From contig CP119325.1 of assembly GCA_029202525.1 (NCBI GenBank), forward strand, positions 3,384,001 to 3,448,000: 64,000 bases of DNA, written 5' to 3'. Below are positions 34,349 through 41,431 of the stretch, in pieces. The translations under genes were made by a program, and so were the position numbers. Within the stretch, counting starts at the first letter, position 1. Each line of letters begins with the position of its first letter. Below the pieces are notes generated by a model. It was not told where the DNA came from. It saw nothing but the letters and a program-made list of their open reading frames with translations, and did not search any database. The stretch comes from Candidatus Pseudomonas phytovorans (GTDB lineage: Bacteria > Pseudomonadota > Gammaproteobacteria > Pseudomonadales > Pseudomonadaceae).

Positions 34349-35131
34349 ATGAGAGTCAGGGTGTTGGCGGTGTTGTTCCTATGTTCAACGTTGGGGCTTG
34401 AGGTTTCTGCCAAGGACGATGAGGTATTGCCATATGTTGGGGGTGAAAAGGTGATCATAAGGGTCAAGGTGCCCAGGGAATTGGCGGCGCGCGAAGTGGA
34501 GGCGGTTTATCGCTCAACCGTGTGCACCTCTGTTGCTTATGATGTGGATGGAAATCCATATAAGCGGGATGGGTATAGGCGACTGGATGTGCAGTCTGTG
34601 CGTGAAGGCGATACTGAAGTCTTGCGAACTGAACTGCCGGTTGACCGGGGTGGGCGTTGTCGATGGAGGCTGAGTAACGTCACATTTGGCATCAGATATG
34701 GGGAAACGAGCCAGTTCGGTGAAAGCGTCGCTCATGGTGAGGGTGGCGGCGTTGTTGTGATGTTTGATGGAAGCAATTCCCCAGGTGGTGGTTTGGGTAT
34801 TAAAGTTGATGGTGATGTGGATATCAGTCCTGATTATTATCCATGGCTAAGTGAGAGATTTGTTGGGGGGTATAGTAAGGATGCAAATCTGGTTACGAGT
34901 CGTAGCCCTTATGTTAGGTATCTAGCGCTGAGTGCTCGACGTGTAAATTTTGAACCTGTCCTTCACTCCGCCTATTTAGTGAGTTCTGTTGGGCCGAAAA
35001 TCAAACGCAAAGGTGACTATGCAATATTTCACTATTCAGATGGCAGTAGCTCGACTGAGGGGGGGGGCGAACCGAGCTTTCGCAAGCTTCAGGCAATCCG
35101 CAAGGCGGCTGAGCTTGAAAGTGTAAAATAA
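34349..35131 (+). CDS. Periplasmic immunity-like protein, copy 1 (260 aa)
   Basis: Signal peptide MRVRVLAVLFLCSTLGLEVSA, then a mature domain of about 240 residues with two conserved Cys (STVCTSVAYD and GRCRWRLSN), likely a disulfide. It begins 25 nt after the lipase stop, so it is co-expressed with the effector. Periplasmic location fits neutralisation of a lipase delivered to the periplasm. The family name is not recognised; the immunity role is inferred from position and topology. This copy has the most divergent signal peptide and a run of nine G (35059-35067) near its 3' end, encoding EGGGE, a potential slippage site. Confidence 0.8.
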   Translation: MRVRVLAVLFLCSTLGLEVSAKDDEVLPYVGGEKVIIRVKVPRELAAREVEAVYRSTVCTSVAYDVDGNPYKRDGYRRLDVQSVREGDTEVLRTELPVDRGGRCRWRLSNVTFGIRYGETSQFGESVAHGEGGGVVVMFDGSNSPGGGLGIKVDGDVDISPDYYPWLSERFVGGYSKDANLVTSRSPYVRYLALSARRVNFEPVLHSAYLVSSVGPKIKRKGDYAIFHYSDGSSSTEGGGEPSFRKLQAIRKAAELESVK

Positions 35132-35179
35132 GGGGGGCGATGGTGGCGGGGTTAAAGTAACTCCGGTTTAGGGGGGCTT

Positions 35180-35962
35180 ATGACAGTCAGTGAGCTGGCA
35201 GTGTTTTTTGTATTTTCAACCTTTGCGCTTGATGTTTCTGCCAGGGGTGATGGGTTGTCGCCTGACGATGACGGTGAAAAGGTAATCCTAAGGGTCAAGG
35301 TACCCAGTGAATTGGCGGCGCGCGAAGTGGAGGCGCTTTATCGCTCAACCGTGTGCACCTCCGTTGCTTATGATATGGATGGAAATCCATATAAGCGGGA
35401 TGGCTATAGGCAACTGGATGTGCAGTCTGTGCGTGAAGGCGATACTAATGTCTTGCGCACTGAACTGCCCGTTGACGGGGGTGGGCGTTGTCGATGGAGG
35501 CTGAGCAACGTCACATTTGGCATCAGATATGGGGAGACGAGTCAGTTTGGTGAAGGCGTCGTTTATGGTGGTGGTGGAGGCGTTATTGTGCTGTTTGATC
35601 GAAGCAATTCCCCAGGTAGTGGTACGGCTATTAAAGTTGAGGGTGATGTGGATATCAGGCCAGATTATTATCCATGGCTGAGTGAGAGATTTATTGGGGG
35701 GTATAGAAAGGATGCAAGTCTGGCTACGAGTCGTAGCCCTTATATCAGGTATCTAGCGCTGAGTGCTCGGCGTGTAAATTTTGAACCTGTCCTTCACTCC
35801 GGCTATTTAGTGCGTTCTGTTGGGCCGAAAATTCAACGCAAAGGTGACTTTGCAATATTTCACTATCCAGATGGCAGTAGCTCGACTGATGGATGGGGCG
35901 AACCGAGCTTTCGAAAGCTTCAGGAAATCCGCAAGGCGGCTGAGCTTGAAAGTGCAAAATAA
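35180..35962 (+). CDS. Periplasmic immunity-like protein, copy 2 (260 aa)
   Basis: Same architecture: signal peptide MTVSELAVFFVFSTFALDVSA, mature domain with both Cys. The central segment VVYGGGGGVIVLFDRSNSPGSGTAIKVEGD groups it with copy 5 rather than copies 4, 6 and 7 (VAHGGGGGVVVMFDESN). The last third has IQRKGDFAIFHYPDGSS, again like copy 5. Six G precede the start. Confidence 0.8.
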   Translation: MTVSELAVFFVFSTFALDVSARGDGLSPDDDGEKVILRVKVPSELAAREVEALYRSTVCTSVAYDMDGNPYKRDGYRQLDVQSVREGDTNVLRTELPVDGGGRCRWRLSNVTFGIRYGETSQFGEGVVYGGGGGVIVLFDRSNSPGSGTAIKVEGDVDIRPDYYPWLSERFIGGYRKDASLATSRSPYIRYLALSARRVNFEPVLHSGYLVRSVGPKIQRKGDFAIFHYPDGSSSTDGWGEPSFRKLQEIRKAAELESAK

Positions 35963-36009
35963 GGGGCGCGATGGTCGCGGGGCTAAAGTAACTGCGGTTT
36001 AGGGGGCTT

Positions 36010-36792
36010 ATGACAGTCAGTGAGCTGGCAGTGTTGTTTGTATTTTCAATCGTTGCGCTTGATGTTTCTGCCAGGGGGGATGAGTTGTCTCCTGATGTTG
36101 ATGGAGAAAAGGTAATCCTAAGGGTCAAGGTACCTAACGAATTGGCAGCGCGCGAAGTGGAGGCGCTTTACCGCTCAACCGTGTGCACCTCTGTTGCTTA
36201 TGATATGGATGGAAATCCATATAAGCGGGACGGCTATAGGCAACTGAATGTGCAGTCTGTGCGTGAAGGCGATACTAATGTCTTGCGAACTGAGCTGCCC
36301 GTTGACCGGGGTGGGCGTTGTCGATGGAGGCTGAGCAACGTCCTATTTGGCATCAGATATGGGGAAACGAGCCAGTTTGGTGAAAGCGTCACTCGTGGTG
36401 GGGGTGGCGGCGTTATCGTGTTGTTTGATGAAAGCAATTCCCCAGGTAGTGGTTCGGCCATTGAAGTTGAGGGTGATTTGGATATCAGGCCAGATTATTA
36501 TCCATGGCTAAGTGAGAGATTTATTGGGGGGTATAGTAAGGATGCAAATCTGGTGACGAATCGTAGCCCTTATATTAGGTATCTGGGTCTGACTGCTCGA
36601 CGTGTAAATTTTGAGCCTGCCCTTCACTCCGGCTATTTAGTGCGTTCTGTTGGGCCGAAAATTAAACGCAAAGGTGACTATGCAATGTTTCACTATTCAG
36701 ATGGCAGTAGCTCGACTGAGGACTGGGGCGAACCAAGTTTTCGAAAGCTTCAGGCAATGCGCAAGGCGGCTGAGCTTGAAAGTACAAAATAA
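36010..36792 (+). CDS. Periplasmic immunity-like protein, copy 3 (260 aa)
   Basis: Signal peptide MTVSELAVLFVFSIVALDVSA. Distinct substitutions: LSNVLFGIRYGE in place of LSNVTFGIRYGE, VTRGGGGGVIVLFDESN, AIEVEGDLDIRPD and YLGLTARRVNFEPALH. Such changes clustered in the centre of the mature domain may alter effector contact. Five G precede the start. Confidence 0.8.
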   Translation: MTVSELAVLFVFSIVALDVSARGDELSPDVDGEKVILRVKVPNELAAREVEALYRSTVCTSVAYDMDGNPYKRDGYRQLNVQSVREGDTNVLRTELPVDRGGRCRWRLSNVLFGIRYGETSQFGESVTRGGGGGVIVLFDESNSPGSGSAIEVEGDLDIRPDYYPWLSERFIGGYSKDANLVTNRSPYIRYLGLTARRVNFEPALHSGYLVRSVGPKIKRKGDYAMFHYSDGSSSTEDWGEPSFRKLQAMRKAAELESTK

Positions 36793-36840
36793 AAGGCGCG
36801 ATGGTGGCGGGGTTAAAGTAACTGCGGTTTAGGGGGGCTT

Positions 36841-37623
36841 ATGACAGTCAGTGAGATGGCAGTGTTGTTTGTATTTTCAATCGTTGCGCTTGATGTTTCT
36901 GCCAGGGGGGATGAGTTGTCTCCTGACGATGACGGCGAAAAGGTAATCCTAAGGGTCAAGGTGCCCAGCGAATTGGCGGCACGCGAAGTGGAGGCGCTTT
37001 ATCGCTCAACCGTGTGCACCTCTGTTGCTTACGATATGTATGGAGATCCATATAAGCGGGACGGCTATAGGCAACTGGATGTGCAGTCTGTGCGTGAAGG
37101 CGATACTAATGTCTTGCGCACTGAACTGCCCGTTGACAGGGGTGGGCCTTGTCGATGGAGGCTGAGCAACGTCACATTTGGCATCAGATATGGGGAGACG
37201 AGCCAGTTTGGTGAAAACGTCGCTCATGGTGGGGGTGGCGGCGTTGTTGTGATGTTTGATGAAAGCAATTCCCCAGGTAGTGGTTTGGGTATTAAAGTTG
37301 AGGGCGATGTGGATGTCAGGCCAGATTATTATCCATGGCTAAATGAGAGATTTATTGGGGGGTATAGAAGGGATGCAAGTCTGGTTACGAGGCGTAGCCC
37401 TTATATTAGGTATCTAGCGCTGACTGCTCGACGTATAAATTTTGAACCTGCCCTTCACTCCGGCTATTTAGTGCGTTCTGTTGAGCCGAAAGTTAAACGC
37501 AAAGGTGACTATACAATATTTCACTATTCAGATGGCAGTAGCTCGACTGAGGACTGGGGCGAACCGAGCTTTCGAAAGCTTCAGGAAATCCGCAAGGCGG
37601 CTGAGCTTGAAAGTGAAAAATAA
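36841..37623 (+). CDS. Periplasmic immunity-like protein, copy 4 (260 aa)
   Basis: Signal peptide MTVSEMAVLFVFSIVALDVSA. From about residue 95 onward (GGPCRWRLSN, ENVAHGGGGGVVVMFDESN, DVDVRPDYYPWLNERF, RRDASLVTRRSPY, VEPKVKRKGDYTIFHY) it is essentially identical to copy 6, while the first third differs. This points to recent gene conversion or duplication between copies 4 and 6. The frame is intact, with six G in the TTGGGGGG tract that is expanded in copy 6. Confidence 0.8.
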   Translation: MTVSEMAVLFVFSIVALDVSARGDELSPDDDGEKVILRVKVPSELAAREVEALYRSTVCTSVAYDMYGDPYKRDGYRQLDVQSVREGDTNVLRTELPVDRGGPCRWRLSNVTFGIRYGETSQFGENVAHGGGGGVVVMFDESNSPGSGLGIKVEGDVDVRPDYYPWLNERFIGGYRRDASLVTRRSPYIRYLALTARRINFEPALHSGYLVRSVEPKVKRKGDYTIFHYSDGSSSTEDWGEPSFRKLQEIRKAAELESEK

Positions 37624-37671
37624 GAGGCGCGATGGTGGCTAGCTGAAAGAAACTGCGGCTGAGGGTGTCTT

Positions 37672-38454
37672 ATGAGAATCGGTGCACTGACAGTGTTGTT
37701 TGTATCAATTACCTTTGCGGTTGATGTTTCTGCCCAAAGCGATGAGTTGTCTCCTGATGTTGATGGAGAAAAGGTGATTCTAAGAGTCAAGGTACCCAGT
37801 GAATTGGCGGCGCGCGAAGTGGAGGCGCTTTATCGCTCAACCGTTTGCACCTCTGTTGCTTATGATGTGGATGGAGATCCATATAAGCGGGATGGCTATA
37901 GGCGACTGGATGTGCAATCTGTGCGTGAAGGCGATACTAATGTCTTGCGCACTGAACTGCCCGTTGACCGGGGTGGGCGTTGTCGATGGAGGCTGAGCAA
38001 CGTCACATTTGGCATCAAATATGGGGAGACGAGTCAGTTTGGTGAAAGCGTCGCTTATGGTGGTGGCGGCGGCGTTATTGTGCTGTTTGATCGAAGCAAT
38101 TCCCCAGGTAGTGGCACGGCTATTAAAGTTGAGGGTGATGTGGATATCAGACCAGATTATTATCCATGGCTAAGTGAGAGATTTATTGGGGGGTATAGAA
38201 AGGCTGCATATCTGGCTACGAATCGTAGCCCTTATGTTAGGTATCTAGCGCTGAGTGCTCGACGTGTAAATTTTGAACCTGTCTTTCACTCCGGCTATTT
38301 AGTGCGTTCTGTTGGGCCGAAAATTCAACGCAAAGGTGACTTTGCAATATTTCACTATTCAGATGGCAGTAGCTCGACTGAGGGATGGGGCGAGCCGAGC
38401 TTTCGAAAGCTTCAGGCAATCCGTAAGGCGGCTGAGCTTGAAAGTGCAAAATAA
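37672..38454 (+). CDS. Periplasmic immunity-like protein, copy 5 (260 aa)
   Basis: Different signal peptide, MRIGALTVLFVSITFAVDVSA, and a different spacer before the start (GAGGGTGTCTTATG without the G-tract), similar to copy 1. The mature domain from the middle on matches copy 2 (FDRSNSPGSGTAIKVEGD, IQRKGDFAIFHY). The chimeric combination suggests recombination within the array. Confidence 0.8.
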   Translation: MRIGALTVLFVSITFAVDVSAQSDELSPDVDGEKVILRVKVPSELAAREVEALYRSTVCTSVAYDVDGDPYKRDGYRRLDVQSVREGDTNVLRTELPVDRGGRCRWRLSNVTFGIKYGETSQFGESVAYGGGGGVIVLFDRSNSPGSGTAIKVEGDVDIRPDYYPWLSERFIGGYRKAAYLATNRSPYVRYLALSARRVNFEPVFHSGYLVRSVGPKIQRKGDFAIFHYSDGSSSTEGWGEPSFRKLQAIRKAAELESAK

Positions 38455-38501
38455 GGGGCGGGATGGTCGCGGGGCTAAAGTAACTGCGGTTTAGGGGGCT
38501 T

Positions 38502-39285
38502 ATGACAATCAGCGATTTGGCAGTGTTGTTTGTATTTTCAACCTTTGCACTTGATGTTTCTGCCAGGGGTCATGACTTGTCTCCTGACGATAACGGCGAA
38601 AAGGTAATCCTAAGGGTCAAGGTACCCAGTGAATTGGCGGCGCGCGAAGTGGAGGCGCTTTACCGCTCAGCCGTGTGCACCTCTGTTGCTTATGATGTGG
38701 ATGGAGATCCATATAAGCGGGATGGCTATAGGCAACTGGATGTGACGTCTGTGCGTGAAGGCGATACTAATGTCTTGCGCACTGAACTGCCCGTTGACAG
38801 GGGTGGGCCTTGTCGATGGAGGCTGAGCAACGTCACATTTGGCATCAGATATGGGGAAACGAGCCAGTTTGGTGAAAACGTCGCTCATGGTGGGGGTGGC
38901 GGCGTTGTTGTGATGTTTGATGAAAGCAATTCCCCAGGTAGTGGTTTGGGTATTAAAGTTGAGGGCGATGTGGATGTCAGGCCAGATTATTATCCATGGC
39001 TAAATGAGAGATTTATTGGGGGGGTATAGAAGGGATGCAAGTCTGGTTACGAGGCGTAGCCCTTATATTAGGTATCTAGCGCTGACTGCTCGACGTATAA
39101 ATTTTGAACCTGCCCTTCACTCCGGCTATTTAGTGCGTTCTGTTGAGCCGAAAGTTAAACGCAAAGGTGACTATACAATATTTCACTATTCAGATGGCAG
39201 TAGCTCGACTGAGGACTGGGGCGAACCGAGCTTTCGAAAGCTTCAGGAAATCCGCAAGGCGGCTGAGCTTGAAAGTGAAAAATAA
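38502..39285 (+). pseudogene. Immunity-like copy 6, frameshifted in a G-tract
   Basis: Signal peptide MTISDLAVLFVFSTFALDVSA. The frame is open until 39018-39024, where the tract has seven G instead of six; translation then stops at FIGGV after 175 residues. The remainder, 39025-39285, continues in the +1 frame with a sequence identical to copy 4. The single-base homopolymer change suggests slippage, so the gene could revert and may be phase-variable. It could also be a plain pseudogene or a sequencing error. Confidence 0.8.
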
Positions 39286-39336
39286 GGGGCGCGATGGTGG
39301 CGGGGTTGAAGTAACTGCGGTTTAAGGGGGGGGCTT

Positions 39337-40119
39337 ATGACAGTCAGTGAGTTGACAGTGTTGTTTGTATTTTCAACCTTTGCGCTTGATGTTTCTGCCA
39401 GGGGGGATGAGTTGTCTCCCGACGATGACGGCGAAAAGGTAATCCTAAGGGTCAAGGTGCCCAGCGAATTGGCGGCACGCGAAGTGGAGGCGCTTTATCG
39501 CTCAACCGTGTGCACCTCTGTTGCTTATGATATGGATGGAAATCCATATAAGCGGGATGGCTATAGGCAACTGGATGTGCAGTCTGTGCGTGAAGGCGAT
39601 ACTAATGTCTTGCGAACTGAGCTGCCCGTTGACCGGGGTGGGCGTTGTCGATGGAGGCTGAGCAACGTCACATTCGGCATCAGATATGAGAACACGAGCC
39701 AGTTTGGTGGAAATGTCGCTCATGGTGTGGGTGGCGGCGTTGTTGTGATGTTTGATGAAAGCAATTCCCCAGGTAGTGGTTTGGGTATTAAAGTTGATGG
39801 CGATGTGGATATCAGGCCAGATTATTATCCATGGCTAAGTGAGAGATTTATTGGGGGGTATAGAAAGGCTGCAAATCTGGTTACGAGTCGTAGCCCTTAT
39901 GTTACGTATCTAGCGCTGAGTGCTCGACGTGTAAATTTTGAACCTGTCCTTCACTCCGGCTATTTAGTGCGTTCTATTGGGCCGAAAATTAAACGCAAAG
40001 GTAACCATGCAGTATTTCACTATTCAGATGGCAGTACCTCGACTGAGGGGTGGGGCGAGCCGAGCTTTCGAAAGCTTCAGGAAATCCGCAAGGCGGCTGA
40101 GCTTGAAAGTGCACAATAA
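39337..40119 (+). CDS. Periplasmic immunity-like protein, copy 7 (260 aa)
   Basis: Signal peptide MTVSELTVLFVFSTFALDVSA; both Cys present. Particular changes: IRYENTSQFGGNVAHGVGGGVVVMFDESN and IGPKIKRKGNHAVFHYSDGST. The spacer before it has eight G (TTTAAGGGGGGGGCTTATG), the longest in the array, which shifts the distance between Shine-Dalgarno and start and may change translation. Confidence 0.8.
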   Translation: MTVSELTVLFVFSTFALDVSARGDELSPDDDGEKVILRVKVPSELAAREVEALYRSTVCTSVAYDMDGNPYKRDGYRQLDVQSVREGDTNVLRTELPVDRGGRCRWRLSNVTFGIRYENTSQFGGNVAHGVGGGVVVMFDESNSPGSGLGIKVDGDVDIRPDYYPWLSERFIGGYRKAANLVTSRSPYVTYLALSARRVNFEPVLHSGYLVRSIGPKIKRKGNHAVFHYSDGSTSTEGWGEPSFRKLQEIRKAAELESAQ

Positions 40120-40167
40120 GGGGCACGATGGTGGAGGGGTTAAAGTAACTGCGGTTTAGGGGGGCTT

Positions 40168-40609
40168 ATGACAGTCAGTGAGCTGGCAGTGTTGTTTGTA
40201 TTTTCAACCTTTGCGCTTGATGTTTCTGCCTGGGGTCATGACTTGTCTCCTGACGATGACGGGGAAAAGGTAATCATAAGGGTCAAGGTGCCCAGCGGAT
40301 TAGCGGCGCGCGAAGTGCAGGCGATTTATCGTTCGACCGTGTGCACGTTCGTCGCTTATGAGGTAAACGGAGATCCATATGCGCGGGATAGTTTTAAGCA
40401 GTTAGATGTGCAGTCTATGCGTGAAGCAGGTACTGATATTTTGCGGACTGATCTTGCTGTCGACGGTGGTGGGTCTTGCCGATGGAAGTTGAGTAACGCG
40501 AACGGAGCTGGGTGAAGGCCCGTCGGCATTGCTCAAGTTGCGCAGCTTCCGCCTGCCCAGGGACATCTTTCTTGTGGACGATGCGCGTTACGCGCAGAAC
40601 GGAGGCTGA
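40168..40609 (+). pseudogene. Immunity-like copy 8, divergent and truncated/chimeric
   Basis: Opens like the others (MTVSELAVLFVFSTFALDVSA), but the mature part is the most divergent (AIYRSTVCTFVAYEVNGDPYARDSFKQ, SMREAGTDILRTDLAVDGGGSCRWKLSN) and it stops at 40515 after 115 residues. Past 40500 another frame reads about 36 plausible residues (TELGEGPSALLKLRSFRLPRD...) to a stop at 40607-40609, unlike the C-terminus of the other copies. It looks like an older, distinct family member decayed by a frameshift, possibly the ancestral immunity gene that seeded the array. Confidence 0.65.
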
Positions 40610-40667
40610 CTCTGAGCATGATGCGTGGCTGAACAAGGCCGCTCAAGGGGGCTTGCAAATCCGGCGT

Positions 40668-41231
40668 TCACGATCTTGCCCGTGCCCCATGCAGGAACAA
40701 CTGCTCCAGCGCCTGTGCTGAATTGGCACTGGCCGCCCGCCCACGCCGCTCGGCGTCGACCATGCCGTAGATCTGGGTGATGAACATTTCGGTGAATACG
40801 GCAGCGCTGATGTCGATGCGCAACACACCCATTTGCTGCGCACGCAGGAAGAACGCATCCATCGCCTGGGTGTAGGCCAGCCAGCGGCGGTCTTCACTGT
40901 CGCCCAGCAAGGTATCAGGGCGGTACTGGAACATCAGGAATACCAGCATCTCGCGGTGCTTGAGGTGTTCGGCAATCAGGTGGCGCACGGCGGCTACGGG
41001 TTCGGCCGTGTCCAGGGCGGCATTGTCGATCACCTGGTTGAGCACCCGCTCGCCATGGTTTTCGAGCATGGCGAGCAGGTTGTCGCGGGTGCCGCAGAAA
41101 CGGTGCAGGGTGGCTTTGCTGACGCCAGCGGTTTCGGCCAGCTCCTTGAGGGTGGCGCGGGGGTGGACCACGATGGCGTGGGCCAGGGCCTTTAGCAGGC
41201 GTTCATCGTGGGGGGTGGGGTGCATCGGCAT
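40668..41231 (-). CDS. TetR-family repressor (187 aa)
   Basis: N-terminal TetR helix-turn-helix (LAETAGVSKATLHRFCGTRDNLLAML, about residues 28-55), then an all-helical ligand domain (YGMVDAERRGRAASANSAQALEQLFLHG at the end). It is transcribed leftward, toward the type VI island, which lies immediately downstream. A palindrome AAGTCTCA-TT-TGAGACTT sits 60 bp upstream of its start and is probably its own operator. A matching half-site lies before the RND genes at 26434, so it likely represses that pump. Confidence 0.88.
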   Translation of the reverse strand: MPMHPTPHDERLLKALAHAIVVHPRATLKELAETAGVSKATLHRFCGTRDNLLAMLENHGERVLNQVIDNAALDTAEPVAAVRHLIAEHLKHREMLVFLMFQYRPDTLLGDSEDRRWLAYTQAMDAFFLRAQQMGVLRIDISAAVFTEMFITQIYGMVDAERRGRAASANSAQALEQLFLHGARARS

Positions 41232-41290
41232 GCCTCGCTTGGGTCGCAGGGCAATTATTGTGCAGGAATTGAGAGGTGGATCAAGTGCCG

Positions 41291-41308
41291 AAGTCTCATT
41301 TGAGACTT
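41291..41308. promoter_or_regulatory. TetR operator-like palindrome
   Basis: AAGTCTCA (41291-41298), 2-nt spacer, TGAGACTT (41301-41308): perfect 8-bp arms in the promoter region of the TetR gene. Confidence 0.65.
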
Positions 41309-41323
41309 TTTTGTGTCTTTTCT

Positions 41324-41417
41324 GGCCTCTTCGCGGCTAAAGCCGCTCCCACAGGGAAATCACAGTGTTCAAGGCTGTGATATCCCTGTGGGAGCGGCTT
41401 TAGCCGCGAAAGGGCCC
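41324..41417. repeat. REP inverted pair (CGGCTAAAGCCG variant)
   Basis: Copies 41324-41356 and 41379-41417, with CGCGGCTAAAGCCGCTCCCA cores, opposed around a short AT-rich stem. It sits between the rlhA stop and the TetR promoter and may terminate rlhA transcription. Confidence 0.85.
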
Positions 41418-41431
41418 TTACAGGCTGACGG

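Larger units (their letters stand above)
34349..40609 (+). repeat. Tandem array of eight immunity-gene copies, period about 830 bp
   Basis: Starts fall at 34349, 35180, 36010, 36841, 37672, 38502, 39337 and 40168, spacings 831, 830, 831, 831, 830, 835 and 831. Each unit is one 783-nt gene plus about 48 nt of spacer that carries a G-tract Shine-Dalgarno (5 to 8 G) before CTTATG. Units are highly similar at DNA level, with mosaic differences. This is a gene-amplification array, not CRISPR. Confidence 0.95.

Noticed and set aside
34349..40609. Regular tandem structure considered as CRISPR or satellite DNA
   Set aside because: The unit is about 830 bp and encodes a complete signal-peptide protein; there are no short repeats with unique spacers.
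40512..40721. Small plus-strand frame after immunity copy 8
   Set aside because: Overlaps the end of the TetR gene and the copy-8 remnant, with no ribosome site and a Cys/Arg/Ser-rich shadow composition.
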